From contig JAFGTF010000051.1 of NCBI GenBank assembly GCA_016934265.1, positions 1 through 38,561 of the forward strand: a DNA stretch of 38,561 nucleotides. The letters are read 5' to 3'. This DNA comes from Spirochaetota bacterium (GTDB lineage Bacteria; Spirochaetota; B62-G9; DRHN01). Below the pieces are notes generated by a model. That model did not search any database. It was not told where the DNA came from and worked only from the letters and a program-made list of their open reading frames with translations. The position numbers and the translations under genes were made by a program. Below are positions 1 through 8,777 of this stretch, piece after piece; the first letter of the stretch is position 1; each line of letters opens with the position of its first letter.

Positions 1-81
1 AGCTCTAGGTTCTCGTTCGACTTGCATGCTTAAGACACGCCGCCAGCGTTCGTTCTGAGCCAGGATCAAACCCTCCGTGAT
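1..81 (-). rRNA. 16S ribosomal RNA, 5' end (partial)
   Basis: Read on the minus strand this contains the universal 5' motif GTTTGATCCTGGCTCAG (complement of 55-71), followed by AACGAACGCTGGCGGC and then TTAAGCATGCAAGTCGA. Counting back ten bases from the GTTT, as in the E. coli numbering, puts the mature 5' end near 81. The gene runs off the left edge, so only about 5% is present. The AACGAACGCTGGCGGCGTG stretch followed by CTTAAGCATGCAAG is the form I associate with spirochaetes, but some other phyla share it. Confidence 0.97.
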
Positions 82-160
82 AATATCTTTTGGTAATTCT
101 TTCTGAATCGTCAGATTTTTATCACTCTGGGTGTTTTCATCTCGAGGACCCTGCTATTTA

Positions 161-173
161 GTTTTCAAAGAAC
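161..173 (-). promoter_or_regulatory. boxA-like rRNA antitermination signal
   Basis: The minus strand reads GTTCTTTGAAAAC, close to the boxA form found in rRNA leaders, where the NusB/NusE complex binds nascent RNA and protects rRNA transcription from termination. It lies about 80 nt upstream of the mature 16S 5' end, the expected place. No boxC was identified. Confidence 0.7.
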
Positions 174-298
174 GTGCACAGCGGGCTTCACGTCTCCGTG
201 ATCCCGCCGCTATCGCGTTCCCCGCCGTTTTCTACGGGAAACGTAATTATCAAAAGAACGGTCGCGTTCGCAAAACGCGACGTTTCTTTGAGCGCGTG

Positions 299-325
299 AA
301 AAAAACCTTGAGCAAACACTCAAGG
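299..325 (-). terminator. hairpin plus T-run between the radical SAM gene and the 16S gene
   Basis: Minus strand: CCTTGAG, a 6-nt loop, CTCAAGG, then seven T (complement of 299-305). The form is a canonical intrinsic terminator. It would end the long cell-shape transcript about 210 nt after the radical SAM stop codon. It also lies only ~20-47 nt downstream of the rRNA promoter at 353-381, so the same hairpin would be transcribed by rRNA polymerases. Confidence 0.7.
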
Positions 326-352
326 CCTCATCAATCTCAAATAAGCATGATC

Positions 353-381
353 AATTTAACCTAACGGAAAAACAAAGTCAA
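353..381 (-). promoter_or_regulatory. strong sigma70-type promoter, probably for the rRNA operon
   Basis: Minus strand TTGACT (-35, complement of 376-381), 17-nt spacer, TAAATT (-10, complement of 353-358). An A/T-rich stretch just upstream (roughly 395-412) could serve as an UP element, as is usual for rRNA promoters. Predicted start near 346. The assignment to the rRNA operon rests on position and strand. Confidence 0.7.
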
Positions 382-535
382 GGGTTAGTTACACTTTTTT
401 TATAAAAAACACCTATCTTTCCGTCTCTTCGTTCTATTCCTTGATAGTAGTATACTCACACCGCCGCCGGAAGTAAAGATCAAAATGTATTTTTCATACC
501 GATATTCATGTAGCGTGCGGACACTCCGAACACTC

Positions 536-2968
536 TCACACGAAGGGGATCAAGATCCCCCCGGCATGTTCCCATATCATCGTACGGCAGATACGCAGCC
601 GCTCGTATCCTGAGACCGTCTTCTTGATACTCTGCGTCGGACCCAGCCGGAGGAAGATCGCGTTTCTCCGCTTGGAAAAAAAGGCCTCAGGACGCCGCAT
701 GCCGGTCCGCACTTCATACGGAACACCCCCCTCTAAAAGGGTCTCTTTAACCTGTTCCAACCCCGATCCCGGTCCATCAGGCGGTGATATGAGATAATCG
801 TGAAAAAACCGGGCGCCTGCAATAGACCGTTTCCTGCGATTTGTTGCGGCACGGCGAATCCGTATCCGTTCGTCCAACTCCGCACTGAACGCATCGGTGA
901 AATCCCGTATTGGCATTTTACGCGCGAGCTCGACCTCACACAGCTCGCTCGAAGACGATATGCCTAAGGGGAGCGGGAACGGAAGCACGAGCCTCGGTTT
1001 CGGATTGAATCCCTCCGAATACCTGAACGGTATCCCCGCACGCCTGCCCGCCCGGACGAGATAGCTCACCAGGTCGAGGTGGGAGATGAACCTGAACTCG
1101 CCGAGCTTCGAAAACCGGAATATGATACCGACCTTATAGTCCCTCGGCCCCTCTTTCTTCTCTATGCCGGCACCCTTCCCTCGCAGACTCCCCTCCTTGC
1201 GGGAAGCGAGGTTCACCCCGGCTCCGTCGTCACAGACGCCGCATCCCGCACAGCTTTCATCCGAACAGCGTTCGGTTACCTCGCCTTCTTTGGCCTTTTT
1301 ATTCTCCCTGTGAAAAAACGTCTTGTCGACACCGCACCGCACGAATTCCCACGGGAGCCTCTGCGACGGGTCGAAGCCGCTGTATCTACCGGCGTCCATC
1401 TGCAGCCGTTCCATCGCAGTCATCCACCGCGTGCAGTCGAACATCTCGTCCCAGGAGCTGAACCGCTCCTGCCTTTTGTACACCTCGTATACCAGCTCGC
1501 CGGCCCGCCTGTCCCCTCTCGACAGCACTCCCTCGACGAAGCTCATGCAGGGGTCCTGATACTTTACTTTTACCCGTGAACGCGAAAAGCGATCCTTGAT
1601 CGCGGTAACGAGCGCGGTCGCTTCTTCCATTCCGAGCTGCCTCTCGCGCTCGAACGGCGTATGCGGCTTGGGTACGAACACGGCGAGGTTGAGATTGATG
1701 GCGAGTTTCTTCGATATCGAAAGCAGATCCTCTATGAAAGCTCCTAAAAGCGCCGCTTCACGTTCTGCCGCGGGGAGCCCGATCATAAAATAGAGTTTTA
1801 TGTGACGCCACCCCGCGGATAGGGCCCACCCGACGACCTCTTTGAGCTGGGCCATGTCGATCGGTTTATTGATACCCCGCTGCACAACGGGGTCGGCGCT
1901 CTCTATCGCAAAGGTAAGCCCGCTCTTTCTCACCGATCCTATCTTCTGCAGAACGTCGATGTTGGCCGAGCTCACCCTGAGGGAGGGAAGCGAGAGTGAC
2001 ACGTGCCGCCGGGAGAACCGGTCCGAGAGAAAGAACACAAGCTCCTTCAGGCAGGTGTAGTCGCCGATGGAAAGCGAGAGGAGCGAGACCTCGTCGTATC
2101 CGGTGTGCGCCACCGTCTCCTCCGCTATGCGGGCCAGGGCACAGAGGCTCCTCTCCCGTACGGGGCGGTAGGTGTATCCCGCCTGGCAGAATCTGCAGCC
2201 GTTTCCGCACCCGCGAGAGACCTCGATACAGACCCTGTCCTGAACGATCTTGATGAGAGGAACGATCGGTTTCGTAGTGAATACAAGCCGGTCGAGATCG
2301 GGTTCGATTCTCCTTTCTACCCTTTTATCGGTCCGGGTCAGTACGAGACCGTTTGTTTCTTCCGTCTCATGACAGGCGGGGACATACGTAAAGACAAACT
2401 TGTCCATTTCCGACAGGAGCTTTCGTCTGCCTTTGTCCCTATGCTCCGAAAGACGGTTCAGAAGCTCCACAATCGCCTCTTCTCCGTCTCCAAACACAAA
2501 AACGTCGATAAAATCCGCTATCGGCTCGGGATTGACGATCGCCGGCCCGCCCGCCAAGACGAGCGGATGCTCCTCCCCCCTCTCTTTCGAAAGGAGCGGA
2601 ATCCCGCCGAGTTCGAGAACCTGAAGGATATTGGTGAAGAGGAGCTCCGATCCGACAGAAAACCCGATGACGTCGAAATCGCTGAGCGGCGTATAGGTCT
2701 CGAGGGAATAAAGCGGTATTCTTTCCTCTCTCAGCACGGCCTCGAAATCAATCCACGGCGAGAACACCCGCTCGCAGTAGAAACCTTCGATCCGGTTCAC
2801 CGCGTCATACAGTATCCGTATGCCGAGGTTCGACATCCCGACCTCATACACATCCGGATAACAGATGACCATGCGAAGGCACGCCTTTGCCGGGTCCTTT
2901 CGCACGATGTTGGTCTCGTTCCCTATGTATCTCGCAGGTTTGGAGACGAGGGGCAGAAACCCCCGCAC
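536..2968 (-). CDS. B12-binding-type radical SAM protein fused to a DUF2344 domain
   Basis: About 810 residues. The front two thirds match the TIGR03960-type radical SAM family: an N-terminal part around KPARYIGNETN, then the 4Fe-4S motif CGNGCRFC (CxxxCxxC) that binds S-adenosylmethionine. A cysteine-rich linker (CSDESCAGCGVC) follows. The last ~200 residues, starting near FRFSKLGEFRFISHLDL, are the TIGR03936/DUF2344 domain. Such fusions are widespread; the substrate is not known to me, though an RNA-modification role is often assumed. It is the last gene of the cell-shape operon. The frame stays open far into rodA, but that part is the antisense-free +1 shadow of rodA. The first GTG past rodA (2968) is used here; it lacks a ribosome site, whereas a near-perfect GAGGAGG (3001-3007) sits 8 nt before an in-frame ATA at 2992 that overlaps the rodA stop. 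Confidence 0.85.
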   Translation of the reverse strand: MRGFLPLVSKPARYIGNETNIVRKDPAKACLRMVICYPDVYEVGMSNLGIRILYDAVNRIEGFYCERVFSPWIDFEAVLREERIPLYSLETYTPLSDFDVIGFSVGSELLFTNILQVLELGGIPLLSKERGEEHPLVLAGGPAIVNPEPIADFIDVFVFGDGEEAIVELLNRLSEHRDKGRRKLLSEMDKFVFTYVPACHETEETNGLVLTRTDKRVERRIEPDLDRLVFTTKPIVPLIKIVQDRVCIEVSRGCGNGCRFCQAGYTYRPVRERSLCALARIAEETVAHTGYDEVSLLSLSIGDYTCLKELVFFLSDRFSRRHVSLSLPSLRVSSANIDVLQKIGSVRKSGLTFAIESADPVVQRGINKPIDMAQLKEVVGWALSAGWRHIKLYFMIGLPAAEREAALLGAFIEDLLSISKKLAINLNLAVFVPKPHTPFERERQLGMEEATALVTAIKDRFSRSRVKVKYQDPCMSFVEGVLSRGDRRAGELVYEVYKRQERFSSWDEMFDCTRWMTAMERLQMDAGRYSGFDPSQRLPWEFVRCGVDKTFFHRENKKAKEGEVTERCSDESCAGCGVCDDGAGVNLASRKEGSLRGKGAGIEKKEGPRDYKVGIIFRFSKLGEFRFISHLDLVSYLVRAGRRAGIPFRYSEGFNPKPRLVLPFPLPLGISSSSELCEVELARKMPIRDFTDAFSAELDERIRIRRAATNRRKRSIAGARFFHDYLISPPDGPGSGLEQVKETLLEGGVPYEVRTGMRRPEAFFSKRRNAIFLRLGPTQSIKKTVSGYERLRICRTMIWEHAGGILIPFV

Positions 2969-2988
2969 CCTGTCAAGAACGGATCCTG

Positions 2989-4314
2989 TTATCTTGCGTA
3001 CCTCCTCGAGGCGATGTTGAACAGTAAAGAGGCACCCACCATGGAGGTTATGAGGAAGGAACCGCCGTAAGAGAGGAACGGGAGCGGTATACCGGTGATC
3101 GGCATGAGCCCTATGGTCATTCCGATGTTGATGATGATGTGAAAAAGGAACATACCAGTCACACCGGATGCAACAAGGCTCCCGAACCTGTCCTTGGCCC
3201 CGAGCATGATCATGATGCCCCTGAATACGAACGCGCCGTAAAGCACGATGATAAAAAACGAACCCACGAAGCCCCATTCCTCCGCGAATATGGAGAAGAT
3301 GAAGTCGGTGCTCCGTTCCGGCAGAAAGCCGAGCTGACTCTGGGTGCCGCCGAAGAGCCCCTTGCCGAAGAGCCCCCCCGCCCCTACCGCGATCTTGGAC
3401 TGGATGATATTATAGCCTGAGCCGTAGGGATCGATCGACGGCTTCAGAAACACGATGAGCCTTTTTCTCTGATACGATTTAAGAAACCGTCCGAGCACGG
3501 CCGCGAGCGCGAGCCCCGCGAAGAAGATAAGGAAGATGCTCATCGCCTTGAAGAAGATGTCCTTTTTCGTCACCTTGTAGAGTACGAAGAAGACGAAGGA
3601 GAGGGCCCCGAACACGGAAGCGACGAGAAGCACCGCTTTGGTATCGTCCAAGGTCTTGAGGAACGCGATAGATTCACTCCCCGTGAGCGACGAGAAGGTT
3701 ACCAAAAGCGGCAGAACGATCGCAATACCGAGGATGATCAGGATCGATATCAGATGCGCGTACTTCATTCCCGAAAAGAAGAGCATCGTGAGCACGATGG
3801 GGATGTAGACGAGCGCGGTGCCGAAATCGGGTTGCAGGAGAATGAGCCCCATGGGAACGAGAGTGATCAATAGTGAGATACACACGTGCTTGATGGTCTT
3901 TATCTCCTCACCGATGCGGTCGAGGTATCGGGCGAGTACGATGATTACCCCTATCTTCACGAACTCGGAGGGCTGAAACCCGAAGCCCCCGAAGAGCGTT
4001 ATCCAGGACTTCGCCCCGCGTACCCGCTTGCCTATTATGAGAGTGAAGATAAGCAAAAGCAGGCATCCGATATAGATGAAGACGGCGTATTCCCCGAGCT
4101 TCTGATAGTTGATGAACAGAAGCAGTATGAATACAACGAGTCCCGTCACCGCCCAGTATATCTGCTTGACGTATTCGTTTTCGCCTGCACCCGCCGTGCC
4201 GCCGCCGGTTCCCGCGCTGTAGATGGTGAGTATACCGAGTACGGTCAGCACGATGAAAGAAAGTAAAAGCCCATAATCGAACCTGAACTCCCGCTGTGTG
4301 TCTGTTTTTCCCAT
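2989..4314 (-). CDS. rodA: RodA, SEDS peptidoglycan glycosyltransferase
   Basis: 441 residues, polytopic membrane protein of the FtsW/RodA/SpoVE (SEDS) family, which polymerises lipid II into glycan strands during side-wall growth together with PBP2. Seen: about ten hydrophobic segments, the family block LGFLPERSTDFIFSIFAEE with the conserved Asp, and near the end MPITGIPLPFLSYGGS. It is somewhat longer than many RodA proteins because of extra membrane segments between about residues 180 and 270 (around TLDDTKAVLLVAS). It starts 21 bp after mrdA, its known partner, and its stop overlaps the possible ATA start of the radical SAM gene. Ribosome site is weak (GGGCGG region), which suggests translational coupling. 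Confidence 0.95.
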   Translation of the reverse strand: MGKTDTQREFRFDYGLLLSFIVLTVLGILTIYSAGTGGGTAGAGENEYVKQIYWAVTGLVVFILLLFINYQKLGEYAVFIYIGCLLLLIFTLIIGKRVRGAKSWITLFGGFGFQPSEFVKIGVIIVLARYLDRIGEEIKTIKHVCISLLITLVPMGLILLQPDFGTALVYIPIVLTMLFFSGMKYAHLISILIILGIAIVLPLLVTFSSLTGSESIAFLKTLDDTKAVLLVASVFGALSFVFFVLYKVTKKDIFFKAMSIFLIFFAGLALAAVLGRFLKSYQRKRLIVFLKPSIDPYGSGYNIIQSKIAVGAGGLFGKGLFGGTQSQLGFLPERSTDFIFSIFAEEWGFVGSFFIIVLYGAFVFRGIMIMLGAKDRFGSLVASGVTGMFLFHIIINIGMTIGLMPITGIPLPFLSYGGSFLITSMVGASLLFNIASRRYAR

Positions 4315-4335
4315 AGTGCCGCCCGGCTGTTCCCC

Positions 4336-6252
4336 TTACTGGTTTCTCCGGTTCGCGATCTGAACCCGTTTTTTGTAGATGTTCTTTCTCGCCGTTTCCA
4401 GGTCGCAGTTACCGAAAATCGCCTCCGCGATTTCCGCGACGAGCGGTGCCGCGCTCTCACTCCCCGCGCCCCCCTGCTCGATAATCGCGGTGATGCTGAT
4501 AACGTCTTCATCGTTACGCCCGGTTTTCGATCCCGCGGGGTCCCTGTTCCCGGACGTGTCCTTCCCCCCGCGGTACGGGGCGAACGCGGTGTACCATGAA
4601 TGGGTCTGCAGCCCCGATATCTCCGCGCTCGACGTCTTTCCGGCCATCTCGGTGGACCATACCGCGCCGCCCCACATGGCGGTACCCTCGGTAACCACAT
4701 GCCGCATCGCCTCTCTGACGAACCGTATGTTTTCTACATCTATCTTGCTGTCGATGAGCACGCGCGGGTCCCTACGGTAGATGGTCTTTCCGCTCTTTGC
4801 CGAACGTATCTCCTTCACGACGAACGGCTCCATCATAACCCCGTCGTTGACGATCAGATTGGTAAGAGAGTTCAGCTGAAGCGGCGTCACGAGCACATAC
4901 CCCTGCCCGATGGCGAAGTTAAGGGTATCACCGTCGTACCAGATATCTTTGATGTTCTCCCGCTTCCAATCGGTACTGGGGACGATCCCTTCCATCTCTC
5001 CGAGAAGGTCGATTCCGGTCTTGTTTCCGAGGCCGAGCCGCATCGCGTATTTTGAAATGAGGTCGGGCCCCAGCGCGAGCGCGGCCTGATAAAAATACGA
5101 GTCGCAGGAGTACGTGATAGCATCGTGAAGGTCGACCTTCCCGTGGTTCATCCAGCAGGAAAAGAATCTGTTGCCCATCTGATACCCGCCGCCGCAGGTG
5201 TACTCCTTTTCCGGAGCGATCTTTCCCGAATCAAGCACTGCGAGCGCGACGACGATCTTGAAGATCGACCCAGCGGGGTACTGCGCCTGTATGGCCCGGT
5301 TGAGGAACGGCTTCCGGTTATCGAGCGTGAGACTTTTAAAATACTCGGTGTTTCCCTTGGCGACAAAGAGATTCGGATCGAACCTCGGGTAGGATGCAAT
5401 GGCGAGCACCTCACCCGTATGCGGTTTCGATATCACCACCGCGCCGGTTCTTTCTCCTAAAACCGTCTCCGCGATTCGCTGGATCTCCTTGTCTATCGTA
5501 AGGATGACGTTGTTCCCCGGAACCGGCTCCGCACCCCGGTCTATGACCTCCGCGGCCAGCTGATTTTTGGCATCCACGATCCTCCGTATATAGCCGTCCT
5601 TTCCGCGCAGCTGACCGTCGTACATCTTTTCGATGCCGCACTTCCCGACCACGCTCTCTATGTTGTAGCCCTTGTCGGCGTTTCGAAAAAGCTCCCGCTC
5701 GTCTATCAGTCCCACGTATCCCAATACGTGAGAGAGCAGGTCCCTGTTCGGCAAGACCCGCAGCGGTATGCTCTTCCAGTACACACCGGGAAAGTCCCGG
5801 TTATGCTCGGCAAGGAAGACGATGTCGCTGAACGCAACGTCCGTCTTGATGATGTAGGACCCGAACTTCGAGTAGCTTTTCTGGCTGATACTGTCCAGTA
5901 TGTCCTGCCCGGAGATATCGAGGAGCATTGCAAGCTCGTGAACGAGCCTTTCCTTATCCGCGGGGTCTTTCGGAAAGTTCTGCGGCACTACGGTGACGGC
6001 GAACGATCTGCGGTTGTACGCAAGTATGGACTTCTCGCTCCTGTCATAGATGACGCCCCGTATCGCGGGAAGTATCGAGAACTGTTCTCTATTCGTCTTG
6101 GCACGCAGCTCGTAATCGGGACCCTGGACAATCTGCAGGATGAAAAGAACTACGACGATGAGGATAAAGGAGAGAACCGGCAAGATCGAGAAGATGTAAA
6201 TCCTCCTCTTATAGTCCTCCTTCGTCTTCGCATCAGCCGGTAGTACCGCCAT
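4336..6252 (-). CDS. mrdA: Penicillin-binding protein 2, peptidoglycan transpeptidase
   Basis: 638 residues, class B PBP that cross-links peptidoglycan in the elongasome. One N-terminal membrane anchor (about residues 20-43), a pedestal domain beginning near REQFSILPAIRGVIYDR, then the transpeptidase domain. The catalytic SxxK is SIFK in YPAGSIFKIV, and the second motif is SCD in YSCDSYFYQ, usual for PBP2. The third motif, normally K[ST]G, reads KTS here (EMAGKTSSAE), a change at a conserved glycine. Near the end there is a charged insert around DTSGNRDPAGSKTGRNDED. It begins 1 nt after mreD and is followed by rodA, the standard order. Identity is secure; the KTS change is directly visible in the DNA (about 4630-4655). 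Confidence 0.95.
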   Translation of the reverse strand: MAVLPADAKTKEDYKRRIYIFSILPVLSFILIVVVLFILQIVQGPDYELRAKTNREQFSILPAIRGVIYDRSEKSILAYNRRSFAVTVVPQNFPKDPADKERLVHELAMLLDISGQDILDSISQKSYSKFGSYIIKTDVAFSDIVFLAEHNRDFPGVYWKSIPLRVLPNRDLLSHVLGYVGLIDERELFRNADKGYNIESVVGKCGIEKMYDGQLRGKDGYIRRIVDAKNQLAAEVIDRGAEPVPGNNVILTIDKEIQRIAETVLGERTGAVVISKPHTGEVLAIASYPRFDPNLFVAKGNTEYFKSLTLDNRKPFLNRAIQAQYPAGSIFKIVVALAVLDSGKIAPEKEYTCGGGYQMGNRFFSCWMNHGKVDLHDAITYSCDSYFYQAALALGPDLISKYAMRLGLGNKTGIDLLGEMEGIVPSTDWKRENIKDIWYDGDTLNFAIGQGYVLVTPLQLNSLTNLIVNDGVMMEPFVVKEIRSAKSGKTIYRRDPRVLIDSKIDVENIRFVREAMRHVVTEGTAMWGGAVWSTEMAGKTSSAEISGLQTHSWYTAFAPYRGGKDTSGNRDPAGSKTGRNDEDVISITAIIEQGGAGSESAAPLVAEIAEAIFGNCDLETARKNIYKKRVQIANRRNQ

Positions 6253-6253
6253 C

Positions 6254-6745
6254 CTATTCCGCCACCCTCATCTGAATCCTGGTGATTATAACAAACAGCA
6301 CGGGAGTGATAACGCCGTTCATCACCGCTTCTAAGAAGACCCTTCCTCTCATGAAATAGCCGAAATAGCCGGGCTTCAGGAAGATCGCCGCGAGCATGGT
6401 CAGGATGGCCGCCTTGATAATCGTCACGGCGAAGAGCAGAGTGATGGTAATGAGCACGCTCTTCCCGTACACCCGTTTCCCGAGGAGCCCGACCCCGTAT
6501 CCCACGAGCGTATAGGTGAACGCGAATAGGCCCAAAAGACCACCCGACAGCACATCCACCACGAATCCGGTGACGAAGCCGAGCACCTCCCCCCCGACCG
6601 GCCCGGTGAGAAACGCCGCTATACAGACGATGATGAGAACGAAATCGGGGGCCGTGTCCCGTATGCCTATCTTGTCGTACAGTGCGGTCGACTGGAAAAA
6701 AACCGCAAGTGCAACGAATATGACGAACACGACGAACCGTTTCAT
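6254..6745 (-). CDS. mreD: MreD, rod shape-determining membrane protein
   Basis: 163 residues with about five hydrophobic segments, the size and topology of MreD, an integral membrane part of the elongasome that links MreB and MreC to cell-wall synthesis. Sequence signs are the segment TAPDFVLIIVCIAAFLTGP followed by GFVTGFVVDVLSGGLLG. MreD is poorly conserved, so the call leans on position between mreC (16 bp upstream) and mrdA (1 bp downstream). Confidence 0.9.
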   Translation of the reverse strand: MKRFVVFVIFVALAVFFQSTALYDKIGIRDTAPDFVLIIVCIAAFLTGPVGGEVLGFVTGFVVDVLSGGLLGLFAFTYTLVGYGVGLLGKRVYGKSVLITITLLFAVTIIKAAILTMLAAIFLKPGYFGYFMRGRVFLEAVMNGVITPVLFVIITRIQMRVAE

Positions 6746-6761
6746 TAAGTCTTTGCTCCCC

Positions 6762-7625
6762 CTATGGCCGCAACTCTCTGTCGCTGAAATAATCTTCAGT
6801 CACCCTCTTGGTGATGATATACACCTCCTCGAGCCTCCCGAAGTCGACCGTCGGCTGTACCATCGCCTCCTGGAAAATCCCGTAGGTTTTCTTAGAAACG
6901 GACACTACCTCTCCTATCGGTATACCCTTCGGGAATATGCCGCCCATGCCGGAGGTGACGACGATATCGCCGTACGCGATGTCCGCCCTCCGGTCTATAT
7001 ACTGCAGAAGGCACTGCTCGGAAACGGGACTCTGGCCGACGAGCAGTCCGGAATACCTCGTGGCCTTAAGCATCGCCCCGATGTAGTTCGACTGGTCGAT
7101 GAGCGGCTGGATCCTCGAGGAGAAAGGCTGGACGTCGATCACTTTTCCGACCACGCATTTCGTCCCGTCCTGATACGCGACGACCGGCATCCACCGCTCG
7201 ATACCGCTCTCCTTGCCGCGGTTCACAATGATGGTCTTGTAGAGGTTCTGGGGAGATTTTGCAACGACTTCCGCGATCACCGTTTCGTATTCGAGCTCCG
7301 ACTGTATTCCGATGAGTTTCCTAAGCCGCTCGTTCTCCCGCTTTATCTCTTCGAACTCGTGCTGTGTTCGCTCATACTCTTCGAGCAGGCTTCTCGTCAC
7401 GGCCAGCTCCTTCTTGAGATACTTGTTGTTCTTCAGGCTGGAAAAGAAATCCTTTACGAAGGTGATCGACTTCACTCCGGAGTACTGAAAGGGGTACGCA
7501 ACCGCATATGCAACGGATTTGAACCGTATGGTAACGCGCGACTGTGAAAAACCCATGAGGGTGAAAGAGACGAAAAGGAGAGCGGCAAGCACCACGAGCG
7601 CTCTGTGCCGAAAGGGATTTTCCAT
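6762..7625 (-). CDS. mreC: MreC, rod shape-determining periplasmic scaffold
   Basis: 287 residues. One N-terminal membrane helix (about 10-27), then a coiled coil rich in E/R/L (about 70-110, SLLEEYERTQHEFEEIKREN), then the two beta domains of MreC with motifs IVNRGKESGI, GKVIDV, and DIVVTSGMGGIFPKGIPIGEV. MreC forms filaments in the periplasm and activates PBP2/RodA. It lies 83 bp after mreB and 16 bp before mreD. Confidence 0.95.
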   Translation of the reverse strand: MENPFRHRALVVLAALLFVSFTLMGFSQSRVTIRFKSVAYAVAYPFQYSGVKSITFVKDFFSSLKNNKYLKKELAVTRSLLEEYERTQHEFEEIKRENERLRKLIGIQSELEYETVIAEVVAKSPQNLYKTIIVNRGKESGIERWMPVVAYQDGTKCVVGKVIDVQPFSSRIQPLIDQSNYIGAMLKATRYSGLLVGQSPVSEQCLLQYIDRRADIAYGDIVVTSGMGGIFPKGIPIGEVVSVSKKTYGIFQEAMVQPTVDFGRLEEVYIITKRVTEDYFSDRELRP

Positions 7626-7708
7626 TTGAATACGCTTTCAAGTAAGAGTGCACTTTACCGATATCACCGCCGAACGACCCGCCTTCGGTCCGGACCTGTT
7701 TTCTTGTC

Positions 7709-8725
7709 CTACACCTTCCTCAGGTATTTCAATTCTTCCAAAAACTTCCCGGCCCCGAGAACGACGCAGGTCAGCGGATTCTCGGCAAGTATCACGGGGA
7801 CACCCGTTTCCTTACTGATGAGTTTTGGAAACCCCTTGAGAAGGGACCCTCCGCCCGTCATCACCACACCCCGTTCGACGATATCGGCGGCAAGCTCAGG
7901 GGGAGTCTGATCGAGGGTCTTCTTTATCTCCTCCAGCACCATGTTCGTCGGTTCCTGAAGCGCCTCCCGTATCTCGACCGAGTCTATCGTGAGGATTCTC
8001 GGCAGGCCGGAGATGGAGTCCCTGCCCCGTATTTCGTAGGTCTGTACCTCCTTTTCGGGATACACGTTTCCTATGGTTATCTTCACTTCCTCAGCCGTGG
8101 ACTCTCCGATCACGAGGTTGTGTATCTTCTTCATGTGGTTGATGATCGCCTCGTCGAACTCGTCGCCGCCGATCCTAATCGCGTTCGTAATAACCATTCC
8201 ACCGAGCGAAATGACGGAGATCTCCGAGGTTCCACCCCCGATATCAATCACCATGTGGCCCGCAGGCTCCTGTATCGGAATGTTCGATCCGATCGCCGCT
8301 GCCAGCGACTCCTCTATGAGATATATTTCCCGCGAGCCGGCCTGCTCCGCGGACTCTCTCACCGCCCGCTTCTCCACCTCGGTGATACATGACGGTATCC
8401 CGATGACCACCCGCGGCTTGACGAGGGCCTTCCGGTTGTGAACCTTCTGGAAGAAATACCTGATCATCTTCTCTACGGTTTCGAAATCGGAGATCACACC
8501 GTCTTTCATAGGCCGAATCGCAATTATCTCTCCGGGCGTCCTTCCGAGCATCCGCTTGGCCTCCTGACCGACGGCGAGCACCTTCTTTGACGCGTTATGA
8601 ACCGCAACGACCGAGGGCTCCGAGAGTACGATCCCCTGACCCCGCACGAATACGAGCGTGTTCGAAGTCCCGAGGTCTATTCCTATGTCGTTGGACCATG
8701 ACCCCCACATCTTTCCGAATACCAT
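7709..8725 (-). CDS. mreB: MreB, actin-like cytoskeletal ATPase
   Basis: 338 residues, the usual MreB length. Nucleotide-binding motifs are all present: phosphate 1 [10 protein letters not shown] (from residue 17), phosphate 2 [16 protein letters not shown], and the adenosine motif [11 protein letters not shown]. MreB forms membrane-bound filaments that guide side-wall synthesis. Its start has a good ribosome site (CAGGAG, 7 nt before ATG). The 52-bp gap upstream contains A/T-rich TATATTATA just before the ribosome site, so a local promoter is possible, but no convincing -35 was found; the main promoter appears to be at 10269-10297. Confidence 0.97.
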   Translation of the reverse strand: MVFGKMWGSWSNDIGIDLGTSNTLVFVRGQGIVLSEPSVVAVHNASKKVLAVGQEAKRMLGRTPGEIIAIRPMKDGVISDFETVEKMIRYFFQKVHNRKALVKPRVVIGIPSCITEVEKRAVRESAEQAGSREIYLIEESLAAAIGSNIPIQEPAGHMVIDIGGGTSEISVISLGGMVITNAIRIGGDEFDEAIINHMKKIHNLVIGESTAEEVKITIGNVYPEKEVQTYEIRGRDSISGLPRILTIDSVEIREALQEPTNMVLEEIKKTLDQTPPELAADIVERGVVMTGGGSLLKGFPKLISKETGVPVILAENPLTCVVLGAGKFLEELKYLRKV

Positions 8726-8777
8726 AAATGTCTCCTGTATAATATATAAACGGTATCGTCCGGTACCTATCAGCGAC

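Larger units (their letters stand above)
82..345 (-). other. rRNA operon leader region, no protein gene
   Basis: About 265 nt of leader between the likely transcription start and the 16S 5' end. It holds several structures: a hairpin at 181-207 (GCGGG and TCACG arms against CGTGA and CCCGC), a perfect 8-bp inverted repeat at 261-281 (GTCGCGTT / AACGCGAC, 5-nt loop), a terminator-like hairpin at 299-325 and a boxA at 161-173. A weak second promoter is possible (minus TTGCGA at 268-273, 16-nt spacer, GATAAT at 246-251). The short open frame on the plus strand here has no coding character. The stretch from 382 to 535 holds only an A/T-rich tract that may be an UP element. Confidence 0.7.

Noticed and set aside
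131-364. Plus-strand open frame of 77 codons in the rRNA leader
   Set aside because: It overlaps the promoter, hairpins and boxA of the rRNA leader, and its translation has no family look.
2003-3070. 355-codon plus-strand frame opposite the radical SAM gene
   Set aside because: It mirrors the codons of the real gene on the other strand and shows no domain or ribosome site.
2993-3277. N-terminal extension of the radical SAM frame
   Set aside because: It lies wholly inside rodA in another frame and its residues (many H, R, P) look like a shadow; the family start is near KPARYIG.
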